The notes under the pieces were generated by a model, which did not search any database, was not told where the DNA came from, and saw only the letters and a program-made list of their open reading frames with translations. From positions 174,317 to 238,316 of the forward strand of contig LGRX02035499.1 of NCBI GenBank assembly GCA_001247695.2: DNA of 64,000 nt, in the 5' to 3' direction. This document shows, piece by piece, positions 1 through 9,172 of this stretch; within the stretch, counting starts at the first letter, position 1; each line of letters begins with the position of its first letter. Both the position numbers and the translations under genes were made by a program. The stretch is from Cymbomonas tetramitiformis. Its lineage: Eukaryota > Chlorophyta > Pyramimonadophyceae > Pyramimonadales > Pyramimonadaceae.

Positions 1-1340
1 ATGGTCCCACTAGGTGGCCGGTAGTTGTCTACCGAGTGCCACCTTGCTTTGCGCTACTTGACTGAGGAGGTGGGTGCCGTGCAGATCAAGAACGGCGGGA
101 GCTTGAGGACAGGGTGGCCTACTTCGAACTCAATGCGGTGGACCGCGACACCCGCTCTTCGGATGACACGGGAGGTAAGCAGCACTGCCGCTTTGCTGTG
201 TGGGCGGATGTTTGCCCAGTGTTTCCGGCTTCGGAACATACCATGGAATTGTGGTCCACCTTCCTGGCTAGGACGGTGAAATACTCCACAATCAAAGCCT
301 ACCTTGCAGCGCTTCGGGACCTTCATCTTGAGTTGGGTTACACTATGCCGGGGTTCGAAGAACTGAAAAGACTTCGCCGGACCAATCAAGAGGTTGAAGG
401 GCAATCCCAAGTGTAAGAATTTGGGCATTGGCCAAAAGGAGCTACTGCGCATTTTCTTTAAAGGAAAGATTGACCTGTCACAAGAGAATGACTTGACCTG
501 TTGGACGGGGTACCTCCTCTCATTTGGTGGTTGCTTCAGGAAGGCCAACATCACAGCCAAAAAGCAGGCTTGCTTTGCCCAATCCGGAGTCATGCTCCGA
601 GGGGGTGTGAAGTTCCTTGGAAAGGATCAAATAGAGGTAGCAGCTGGTTTCTCAAAGACCAACCAGTTTGCTGAGAGGGAGCACAAGGTGCTTTTCCAAA
701 CGGTGAGATACCCAACCTTTTGTGCTGTGACTCTCACTAGGAAGGTGCTTGCTCTGAACAAGCTGCCCGGGGGCCCGAAGGCACCAGTGCTGAGCTACCG
801 CAAGGCTGATGGTCAGCAGGTAGCCCTTACTCATTCGGTCTCTGACCACTGGTTAAAAGACAAGTATAAAACTGCAGGCCTGCAGCCTGATCTGTACTCT
901 GGACATTGTTATCGGAGGGGGGCAGCCACTCTCACCTTTGCAGAGAGGATGCCCCGGAACCTAGTTAAACACTAAGGTCCAGGGTGATTGGGTGTCTGAT
1001 GCAGTTGATGAGTACCATGAGATGACTCAAGAGCAGCGCTTGGCCATCCCCAAGCTGGTGGCGGATTCCATGGAGGCAGCCGTGGACGCCTTTTGTTAGT
1101 TCCAGGGTGGATGGTGTAGCTAGTTTCCTTGCCCGGCAAAGCACTGTGTGGTGGGGGAGGGGTACCCAGGACTTTAGGGCCAGACAACCCCCTAGGCTTA
1201 GGGAGGGGGGTAGTTCTGACCCCCTGGGACCCCTTTGACTGTCAAGTCTGACAGATCACCACCGAAGGAACTAGAATGAACTCCGCTCGAGAGTAACATT
1301 TCATTTGCAAAGAATGCTTTCGTGTATGTGTGTTTGGTGT
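1..1340 (+). mobile_element. DIRS element 1, 3' end only
   Basis: This is the 3' end of a DIRS-type retrotransposon that runs off the left edge. The first ~30 bases match the end of the methyltransferase domain in the other copies (the ACTAGGTGGCCGGTA stretch recurs near 18588). A broken tyrosine-recombinase gene follows, then a non-coding tail to about 1340. Its recombinase is closest to that of element 6 at 18.6-19.7 kb, so these two form one subfamily distinct from elements 2-4. The right boundary is approximate. Confidence 0.7.
114..1099 (+). pseudogene. Tyrosine recombinase of DIRS element 1, frameshifted
   Basis: The gene encodes the recombinase/integrase used by DIRS elements in place of a DDE integrase. 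The N-terminal half is open from 114 to 416. The catalytic half is open from 394 to 975 in another frame and holds SGHCYRRGAAT, the His-x-x-Arg box. The tail, with DWVSDAVDEYHEMT carrying the candidate tyrosine nucleophile, lies in a third frame from 983 to the TAG at 1097-1099. Two frameshifts and a stop at 973 make it inactive as read. The family assignment rests on the R..HxxR..Y layout shared with intact copies at 14.3-15.3 and 24.8-25.8 kb. Confidence 0.75.
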
Positions 1341-1449
1341 ACCTTGCTCACCCTAGCAATAAACATTGGGTATTGTTCAACTCTTTCAATATATATTTTC
1401 CTCTCTACTACTACTTCAATTAATGTACAATATCACAAAACTGGACAAT

Positions 1450-1672
1450 ATAGGCAACTTTGACATCAAGTTCCCCAGATTGTGTGAGAACTATGACAAT
1501 GTTTGCGTTTCTGATTGGTGGATTGTCATAGTTCTTCCAAATGCCATCGAAATTCTTGATGTCAAAGTCGCACTCGTGAGAACTATGACAATTTTCGTGA
1601 TTCTGATTGGTGGATTGTCATAGTTCTTCCAAACTTCTTCCTAGAAGAACTTGATGTCAAAGTTTTGCCTAT
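1450..1672. repeat. Nested foldback (hairpin) repeat
   Basis: Outer arms of about 20 bp (GGCAACTTTGACATCAAGTTC-like at 1453 and its complement ending near 1670) enclose two identical small hairpins. Each hairpin has the 13-bp arms GAACTATGACAAT and ATTGTCATAGTTC, at 1488-1500/1522-1534 and 1580-1592/1614-1626. The spacing of 92 bp shows an internal tandem duplication. No coding capacity is seen. It resembles a small MITE or foldback element; no clear target duplication was found. Confidence 0.7.
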
Positions 1673-1685
1673 GTTTCTGAGTTTT

Positions 1686-2060
1686 GTTTAAATTGTAACC
1701 TAGAGGAATTTTAGGGGTTTGGTCTCAATTCAACATCACTTGGCCCTGTGACACGTCGGCACAGCCGAGTGACAGTGACGGTTTGAGAACTGTGGCAATG
1801 TATAAAATGGCCACGCACCGTCGAGGCCCTAGCTCTGTTCCTTTTGCAATTCCCTCCTCTCCCGACCCAAGATTCTCTGTAAGCCTTTTGTATGGTCTGT
1901 TTGGTCAAATTAAATAGTGCCAGGCAGACAAGGGACTTTCAGTAAATTATGATTCATGCGACCAGTGAGCTGGTGGACATGAACTTTAATGAAAATCATA
2001 GCCGTGTCCTTTTGGCATATTTGTGTGTGTAGCAAAGAGGAAATGCCATATGTATATGCT
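1686..2060 (+). repeat. Solo terminal (A-B type) repeat, copy 1
   Basis: This non-coding ~370-bp block matches 29914-30275 over its whole length and matches the A2-B2 block at 45330-45680 more weakly. The left half (A) starts near AGAGGAATTTTAGGGG, contains a TATA-like box and ends near CTCTGTTCCTTTTGC. The right half (B) holds AATGAAAATCATAGC and CCTTTTGGCA. In the Tudor-family DIRS elements the A and B parts flank the genes separately, so this copy is best read as a solo remnant left by recombination. Confidence 0.65.
1801..1807 (+). promoter_or_regulatory. TATA-like box in the solo repeat
   Basis: TATAAAA lies about 35 bp upstream of the conserved CTCTGTTCCTTTTGCA stretch, a plausible initiator. 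The 30-kb copy has AATATAATGG at the matching place. The position suits a retrotransposon promoter in the A part of the terminal repeat. This is inference from spacing and conservation only. Confidence 0.35.
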
Positions 2061-2329
2061 ACACACCACGAATTTAGCTTCACGTCCACCATTGGTAGTC
2101 AGATATTTGTAAATTATTGCGAGCTATAATTTTGGTTATTCGAAGGTAGCCAGAGTACACTTTCCGCCCCCCCTCCTGTCGACTGTAGGCGTCTCCTGAC
2201 GCGGGGGGGACAGCGTCCGTAGGACGCCCGTCGGATCACAGATCCGACTTCGATCCGTTTCGATCCGACGATACTGGTCTGACCCGTATTGATTCGGGAC
2301 TGACCCGTTTTGATTTCGTGACCGGATCT

Positions 2330-2543
2330 CTTTGTGACAAACCGCTTTTCCAGCGGTTTGTCGAAGTACTAAAACCGGTTGTGACGGCATCACAACCAGT
2401 TTTCTCACTTCAAGCCCACAGGTGCTTAGCACCGTTTCTTGCTTTCTTTTTTGCTCCGGCAATAATTAAGCTGCAATTGTTAATTGCTAAATTCTGGCTT
2501 GAAGTAGGAGACTTTCTTGCTTTCCTGTTCTTTCTTTGCTAAC
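2330..2543 (+). other. Structured 5' leader of element 2
   Basis: Two adjacent hairpins are visible: AACCGCTTTTCCAGCGGTT near 2341, then AACCGGTTGTGA pairing with TCACAACCAGTT near 2372-2402. Element 3 carries an analogous but different hairpin chain at 6670-6842. The leader precedes the gag ATG at 2544. The role is unknown; RNA packaging or reverse-transcription priming are possibilities. Confidence 0.45.
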
Positions 2544-4270
2544 ATGGCTGCTGTCGCGCTTCCTGCCCCTGATTGGGGGACTCCTGCTGTTCTTCATGCT
2601 CTGGAGGACCTCCTCGCGTATCATGCCACGGTGATGTCTGGCAGGTGGTCGCGAGCTACTGCCACCACGGCTGTGGCAGATTTCTTTGGGCGGGTTGACC
2701 CTATTCGCGACGCGATTTCTGCCCTCTTGCCCCCTGTGATGTTAGGGGAGATTGTCGCGCTCCAAGCTGCTCATTTTGTGGTTGCTGATCCGGCTTCGCC
2801 TAGTGGTTTCTCTTTGCCTGCGTCGTGGGATCTTTTTCCCGCTGGCGTGTGGGGCCCTCTTAAGGGTAGGGCCACTCTAGATTGGCGACTTGTTGGCAGG
2901 ATTTTCGTTGGTTTGCGCGCCTTTTCACTGGCAAATGTTCCTGCTCCTGCAGTGGATCCGCTGGTTGCGTTGCAGCAGCAGCTTGTCGCCCTTCAGCAGC
3001 AGTTGGCGGTGCAGCAAGCGCCGATTGACGCCTCTGCTGCAGCCGCCTTGGCCAGGGCGCCGGTGCTTCCGGTGATTTCGCCTGCTATGCCTCTTCAGCA
3101 GTTGGCCCTTGGTCTTTGGAGACTGCGGAGAGGATTGTTGCTGTCTTGTCTGTCCATGCGCGTAGGCTTTCGGCGATGTTGGTCGCTGCTGGGGCGGATA
3201 TTTTTGGTGCTGACCCTCTTCAGGGGATTAGGCCCGCCTCTTTTCCGCTCTTGGTGCATCTTTGCCCGGAGCTCAGCGCTGAGGACCCGGCTGTTTTGAC
3301 AGGTGTTAGGAAGACCGCTGAGCTGATGCGGGCTCTTGCTTTTTGTTTGCAGAAGAGTTTGATTCCTTGGCAGGAGTTTGTGTGCCTGATTGAGTCGACG
3401 TTTGTACCGGCTGATTTGCATGCGTTGATTCCTCCTGCTGAGCTGGGGGTGGCTCCTGGTGTCTTGCTGCCTGATCCCCTTTTGGCTTCCCCCCCAGCTT
3501 TGTTGCCCGCGCCAGTTTTGCCCCCAGTTCCTCTGACCTCTCCTACGGCTTTTAGGCAGAAGGAAGAGGATGTGGTCGCCGCTGTGCGAGGCGAGAACGT
3601 CTCCCCCGATGCTCTGGCGCTCTCTGGTGGGTCCCTCCTCACACGTCTAACTCCTGTTAGACCTGTTTCCGGTTTGCACAGGGGGCTTAACCTTCGGGTT
3701 ACCCCTAGGCAGTCGTTTGCGGAGGATGAGTCTCCAGCCTGGGAGATTGGAGTGGACGGGCGCTCCCACCTTAAGATTAACTCCAAGTGTAAGACACTGG
3801 AGGAGTGGGAGCAAGGGTTCTTGCAGATTGCACTCACAGCTCCCTCTAAGGAGGGGGGGCAGGTGCTCTTGCACTTTCATTCATGGTTTCGCCTTAGAGC
3901 GCTCCAGTTTGGCTTTAAAGTCATGCTGGAGCTCTACGACTTCCTCCTCAGATTGATTGGGGAGGATCGTGCGTCCATGGATGAGTCTAGAGTTCAGACC
4001 GTCTGGCAGGATTTCCAACTTCGGAAGTTCCAGCTGGGCACTGACCTCTATTCTCCTGCGGCACCTAAGTCGGCGTCCTCAGAACGTCCGACGAAGGTGC
4101 CAAAGGTCGCTGATGCTGTGAGCAAGCCTCCTGCTGTGCCTAAGTTTAAAGGCAAATTTTGCTTTAACTTTAACATGGCTAAGGGGTGCAGCAGGGTTGA
4201 TTGTGCACACCCACATGTGTGTAAGAAGTGTGGGGGGGCCCACACTGTTGCCAAGTGTGGCAAGGTCTGA
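2544..4270 (+). pseudogene. Gag-like protein of DIRS element 2, one frameshift
   Basis: This would be the structural, nucleic-acid-binding protein of the element. ATG 2544 starts an Ala/Pro-rich N-terminal part with a Gln-rich stretch (LVALQQQL repeats). The reading frame then shifts by one near 3090-3116 and stays open to the TGA at 4268-4270. The C-terminus has a CCCH-like cluster (CFNFNMAKGC then CAHPH) and a zinc-knuckle-like CKKCGGAHTVAKC. Element 3 has the same order with the shift in a comparable linker. It could be a simple mutation or a recoding site; I cannot tell from one copy. Confidence 0.7.
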
Positions 4271-4288
4271 GGGTGCAGGCTGCAGCCC

Positions 4289-6594
4289 GTGCAGTTCACA
4301 GCACGGGCCGGGCAGCAGGAGGGTGTTTCTCTCGAGGACTTTCCCTCGAACCGTGTTGTTGATTCCCCCCTCTCTTCGTTTGTTCCTGTTCCTCCTTCTC
4401 AGAAGGACCTTCTGGGGGCTTTTGTTTCCTCTTGCCCAGCATTGCCGGTTTCAGACCCGTCGGTGGGATTCGTTCCCTCGGCCGTAGTAGATTTGCATGA
4501 TGTAGAAGTTAGGGTTTCTGGATTTTCGGCCACCATGGAGCCGGATTACATTGATGCACCTCTAGATTTGCCTGCTGTGACCCCCACCCCCTCTTCGGAG
4601 CCTGTCTCTAGCCTCGAGAGTGCACATGCATTAGTTAGTACAGAGTTTGGGTCACAGGCCATCATTGCGCCTTGTGAGTCTCGTGTTTCTAGGGATTCAG
4701 GGCCCTTTCGGCCCAACACTGCTGTGACCCTTGTTGTTCCGTTGCCGACTCCGCCCTCGGCGGCTTTGTTGGACCCTGCCTTTTCGGATGGCAGTTTGTC
4801 TCGTGTTCGTAGGCCTGGTCGGGCTAAACGGTCGGGGGCACCGTCCGTGACGGTCCCCAGCCGTCCGGCCAAGGCCTTGAGAGGTGTTCTGGAACCCCCT
4901 GTTTCTGGGGGGTTCCATGTTTTCCAGGAGGCTTGGGACTCTTTCGGGGAGCCCAAGCATTTCTCCACTTTTGTGGGGGGGCCAATGGACGTCGGTGACA
5001 AGCCCGTGCCTGTCACCAAGTCCACAAGATGGCCTGCACTCCTGGACCGGCTTTGGGCAGAGACTTCTGCTGCTTCTCTTGAGTCGGCCGGGACTTCTGT
5101 CACTCAGTGGCAGGAGTTCTTGTCCGAGCTCTCTGATGCCGGGGCTTCAGTTCCCGGCATGACTTCGCATGCTTGCCGCATGGCAGCAGCTTTCCAGGGT
5201 GACCCGGATTATGACTTCCTCGTTCGTGGGGCGGCCTGTGGAGTCGGGTTTCCCTTTTCACAAGTTCCTGAGGACACTTTCTACACAGTAGAAAACTATG
5301 TGTCGGATGAGCAGTGGCCGGCTATGCAAGCCGAAATCCTCAAAGAGAGGTCGGCTGGCAATATAGTTCCGGTCCTCCCGCACTGGAAAGTGCAAGGGGT
5401 CTCTGCTGTGGGGATTGTGGAAAAGGAACGGAAGGGAGTAGTTAAGTTCCGCCCAGTGTGGGACTACTCTCGTCCGGAGGATGTGGGAGTGAACTCCCGG
5501 ATCGACCTGGTGAAGGAAAGGTTTTCCTCTGTGAAGGATGCCTACTCCCTTCTTCGGCCGGGTTTGTGGATGGCGAAGGTCGACCTCACCGCTGCATACC
5601 GTAGTGTGCCTGTGGCAGCTCGGTATTGGATGGCCCACGTTTTCGAGTGGGACGGTGTGGTTTTGGCTGACACCCGAGCTCCCTTTGGGAACTCGGCCAT
5701 GCCAGGGATCTTCACCAGGTTCACTCGGGCAATTGTCCGGTGGATGCAGGGCCAGGGTGCCTCCATTGTGGGGTACCTGGATGATTTCTTTCTGGTTGGT
5801 TCTTTTGAGGAAGTTCAGGAGTTCATGTGGCTCCTCCACGAGTTTGTTGTTTTCCTCGGCTTCGAGGTCAATGCAGACAAGTGTGAGGGCCCTGGGCAGT
5901 GCTTGGAGTTCCTTGGGATCGAACTCTCTACTGCCGATGAAGTTTGCACAGCCAGCATTTCCGCAGACCGGATGCTAGTGGTGCAGGCCAAGGTGGATGA
6001 GATTCGCCGTTTGGGCTCCCTTGGTGGAGCCCAGGTGCCCAGAACCAAGCTAGAAGGCCTCCTTGGCCTGCTTGCGTTCTGTGGCCAGGTGGTACACGGA
6101 CTTTCCTGTACACCAGGTACTCCCATGCACTGCTTTCCCAGTGCAAGGCGAGGTTCCTCCACCTTTCATACAAGGTGGTGCAGGACCTGAAAGTCATCTG
6201 CACAGTCATGAGGCTGTACAATGGCCGAAAGGTCCGCTTGGACCGGTTGGAGGTGAAGTGGGAATGGTTTTCCACCGATGCCTCCACCGGAGTTGGGATG
6301 GGGGCCGTGCTTGACAAGCGCTGGTTCGCCGTCACCTGGGACTAGCTCAGAAGCCAGCCCCAGGAGGTTTTCTTCCCTTTCCGGCCTGGCTGCCCACAGT
6401 CCTCGGACATTGGGTACCTCGAGTTGTTCACCCTCTACTGGGCCCTGGTCCTGTGGGGGAAGTACATCGAGGGTAAGTCTGTTGTTGTTCACATCGACAA
6501 CACTTGTGTCAACGGTCAGTTAGAGAAGTGGTGGGGACCGTCTGAGTACATTCCGTTACTCAGGCAGATTTTCTTCTTGTGTGTTCATTCACAA
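4289..6594 (+). pseudogene. Reverse transcriptase/RNase H of DIRS element 2 (5' part)
   Basis: This polyprotein copies the element RNA into DNA. The frame is open from 4289 to 6190. The first in-frame ATG, at 4535, sits in a perfect GCCACCATGG context and is the likeliest start. RT motifs include KFRPVWDYSRP, KVDLTAAYRS, the catalytic YLDDF (5774-5788) and LEFLGIEL. Near 6110 the frame shifts, and RNase H continues (FSTDASTGVG, then YLELFTLYWAL, then VVHIDN). One W codon has become TAG near 6343. The RNase H end is displaced to 13265 by element 3. Decayed but recognisable. Confidence 0.85.
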
Positions 6595-6669
6595 TTATCG
6601 CTCGCGATAATTTCGGTTATTCCGAATCAGAAATCGAGCAGAGGCGACTTTGGTCGCTCAGGGTTTGCC

Positions 6670-6842
6670 CCCGATCGGGATATGACACAGCTCGTGTGGC
6701 ATCCCGATCGGGAGTGTCACGGGGTGGCGTGAAGCCACAGTTGGTTGACAACGGCGAACGTTGTCGGAGAGTCAGTTTCCACACTTCCGAACCCCGAAAG
6801 CCCTGCTTTCTGCTCGAAGTCTGTAAAAAATCCAGGGCTTTC
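6670..6842 (+). other. Chain of hairpins in the leader of element 3
   Basis: Three inverted repeats follow one another. CCCGATCGGGATATGACACA pairs with TGTGGCATCCCGATCGGG (6671-6711). GACAACG pairs with CGTTGTC near 6747. AAAGCCCTG pairs with CCAGGGCTTT (about 6798-6842). They occupy the leader upstream of the gag ATG at 7224. I see no other feature between 6595 and 7223. Confidence 0.5.
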
Positions 6843-7223
6843 TCTCTTGATTGGTACTTCTTAATTATTTTTCGCGTAGAATTGTAGTTTGAATGCCGCC
6901 AATCTGGGAGATTCAGTTGAAGCTGGGGAAACGCAACGGGTACACGGGCAAGCTTGAGAAAAACGCTTCGACACAGACCGAGATTTCTTGCCCTCCCGTA
7001 CGAGTTACTGTGACGCCAACTTTTGTTTAGTGCGCATGCAAAGAGAATTGTAATTTTTGGTTACCGCGTTTTCCAGTGGACTACTCTGTTCCGAAGCACT
7101 GAGCGCTGTGCGGTTCGAGCTGGTAAGATCATCGAGGACGGTTGGGACCTGTTTGCCGCGACTCTTTAGACCTGCGGTGACGATTAATTATTTTCGTTGA
7201 TTTCTTTTTCGAGCGGAGAAATT

Positions 7224-9151
7224 ATGGCAGCTGCGACGGGCAATGTGGCGCTTTGGACGGAGCCGAGGATGAAGGTGCAGCTGCAGAAGCTGCGAAAATC
7301 GTCAGACCTTGGGGCACGCACGCGGGTGGCAACGTGGCAGAAGCAGAGAGATCAGATCATGGCGTGGGTGGCAGAGCATGTTTCTGAATTGCAGGAGGTT
7401 CCCGCGGCGGTGGAGGATCTTACGGAGGAGTTAATTGAGGCGGAACTCTTTACCGTTGATGTCGCGGGTGCGCTGACGCCCGGTCCATGGACCGTCAGTG
7501 CTGGAACGTGGGCAGCTAGGAAGGACATTGAGGCCGAGAGATTCAGCGCAGTGGCGGAGTGGGCGCGTGCGATTTTGGCGCTTCGAATGCCAACGCCCAC
7601 AACGGCAGCCCCTGGTGCGATTGCGGGAGGCAGCAGTGGTGCGGTGCAGTCGGGTGTTGTTACAACTCATGCTGCGACTGCTGGAGGTTCAGGAGCTGGT
7701 GCTCCTGCTGGGGGGGGCCCTGGTGGCGGCGTCCCCGCAGGGGCGGCCGGGGCCCAGGGGGGCCTGGGTGCCGGGACTATCGCTGCTGCGATAGCGGCCC
7801 CAGGGGTAGGCGCGGCGACGCTTGCTACATCGCTCACGGCTACATCAGCGGGCGCGAGCGCGGCCATGGGGTCGGCTGTTGGGGGGGGTTCCGGTGGCGG
7901 CGTCCCTGCGGGGGCGGCCGGAGCCCATTGGTCCTTGGGCGTCGGGACTGTCGCTCCTGCGGCAGCGGCCCCAAGCGCGGGAGCACAAGTGGACCCGCAG
8001 TCGATAGCAACGGCATGCCCATGCCCATCGCAGCCCATGCGTTTGAGCCGCTCGTATTCGTTCTGCCGGAGCTGCGGGCCGAGGAGTGCGAGTTGGACGA
8101 GCTGCCGCCAGGGGCCGAAGCTACGTTGGAGCATTGGAGGGCTTTCGTGCACCTCTTGCAGGCGCGGGTGGGGGAAATCCAGAGATTCGTGAAGTCCCAG
8201 AGACCCACCGTTCCGATATCGGACGTCATGGCAGCGTCCTTCTTTCGGAAACGCAAGAGGGTGACCTTCGAGGGCGAGGAGGAGGAGGTTCGGGCTGCGG
8301 GTGGAGGCCATGGAGCCCTTCCTCCATTGGATGCGGCCCGCCGCGATCGGCTGGCGACCCTCGGCGCGGGGTTCCGGACGGTCGATGAGGAGCAGCTGGC
8401 GCGGGCGTTGCGTGGAGAGCTAGCTCCAGAGGATGTTGTTCGACCTCCAGGTGGCGGCCCCCCACTCACTGCGGTTCCGAGTAGGGGCCCCCTGGCAGGG
8501 ATTGATCTGGTGGTCTCGCCAGTTCAGCGCCTTCTGCAGGAGGATGAGGGGCGGCTTAAGCTGAAGGATGGGGAGCTCACCATGGTCGCCAAGAAGAAGA
8601 AGTGCAAGGATTTCGCCGAGTGGGGGAGAGTTTTCTTGTGCATTCTGTGCGAGGCGCCGGCGGAGGCACGGGACGACCTCATGGACTTCGTTGAGTGGGC
8701 GAGAACGATTGCCGCGGAATTCTCGTTTTACCATTTCAACGAGTTCTACGAGCATCTGGTTCGGCAGGTGCAGCGGTCGGCGACGGGCATCTCGCTGGAT
8801 GGCTACGATCGGGTCTGGCGAGTGTACACGCAAACGACGGGCCTGAAGGAGAAGGGGGTGAAGAAGCCCAGGGATCGCTACTCGTGGCGGCGGGATGCAG
8901 AGGAGCAGCCTAGGCCGACTGTCCCAGGGGATGCTGGTGGGGGCAAAGGCAAGGGCAAGGGCGCTGGAGGTCGTGGAGGCCGCGGAGGCCGCGGTGGTGG
9001 CCGTGGAGGCCGCGGGGGCAACTCGGACGCGTGCTACGGGCACAACGAGGGCAACAGTAGGCATCAGCCTAACTGCCTCTTCAGACATGTGTGCAGTGCG
9101 TGTGGTGCAGAGGGGCATGTGAGGGGCGACGCCTCGTGCCCGGGCCCGTGA
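7224..9151 (+). pseudogene. Gag-like protein of DIRS element 3, one frameshift
   Basis: Starting at ATG 7224, the first ~255 codons encode a charged head followed by a long Gly/Ala linker with two tandem copies of a GGGVPAGAAGA motif. The frame then shifts by one near 7990-8010 and remains open to 9151. The second part has a basic KRKRV patch and a helical domain (KDFAEWGRVF; element 2 has LEEWEQGFLQ here). It ends with a GRGGRGGRGG RNA-binding tail and a terminal CSACGAEGH zinc knuckle. The order matches gag of element 2 despite low sequence identity. Confidence 0.75.
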
Positions 9152-9172
9152 GGCGAAGGGCTGATCCCGGCG

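Larger units (their letters stand above)
2113..6594 (+). mobile_element. DIRS element 2, 5' part (interrupted by element 3)
   Basis: The left end near 2113 (AATTATTGCGAGCTATAATTTTGG) resembles the left end of element 3 at 6595. A leader with strong hairpins (2338-2402) is followed by gag and RT/RNase H. The element breaks at 6594 inside RNase H and resumes at 13265, where the reading frame continues exactly. The intact element would be about 7.2 kb. Confidence 0.8.

Noticed and set aside
3090..3120. Programmed -1 frameshift site in gag of element 2
   Set aside because: No slippery heptamer or downstream pseudoknot is evident; kept only as one option in the gag finding.
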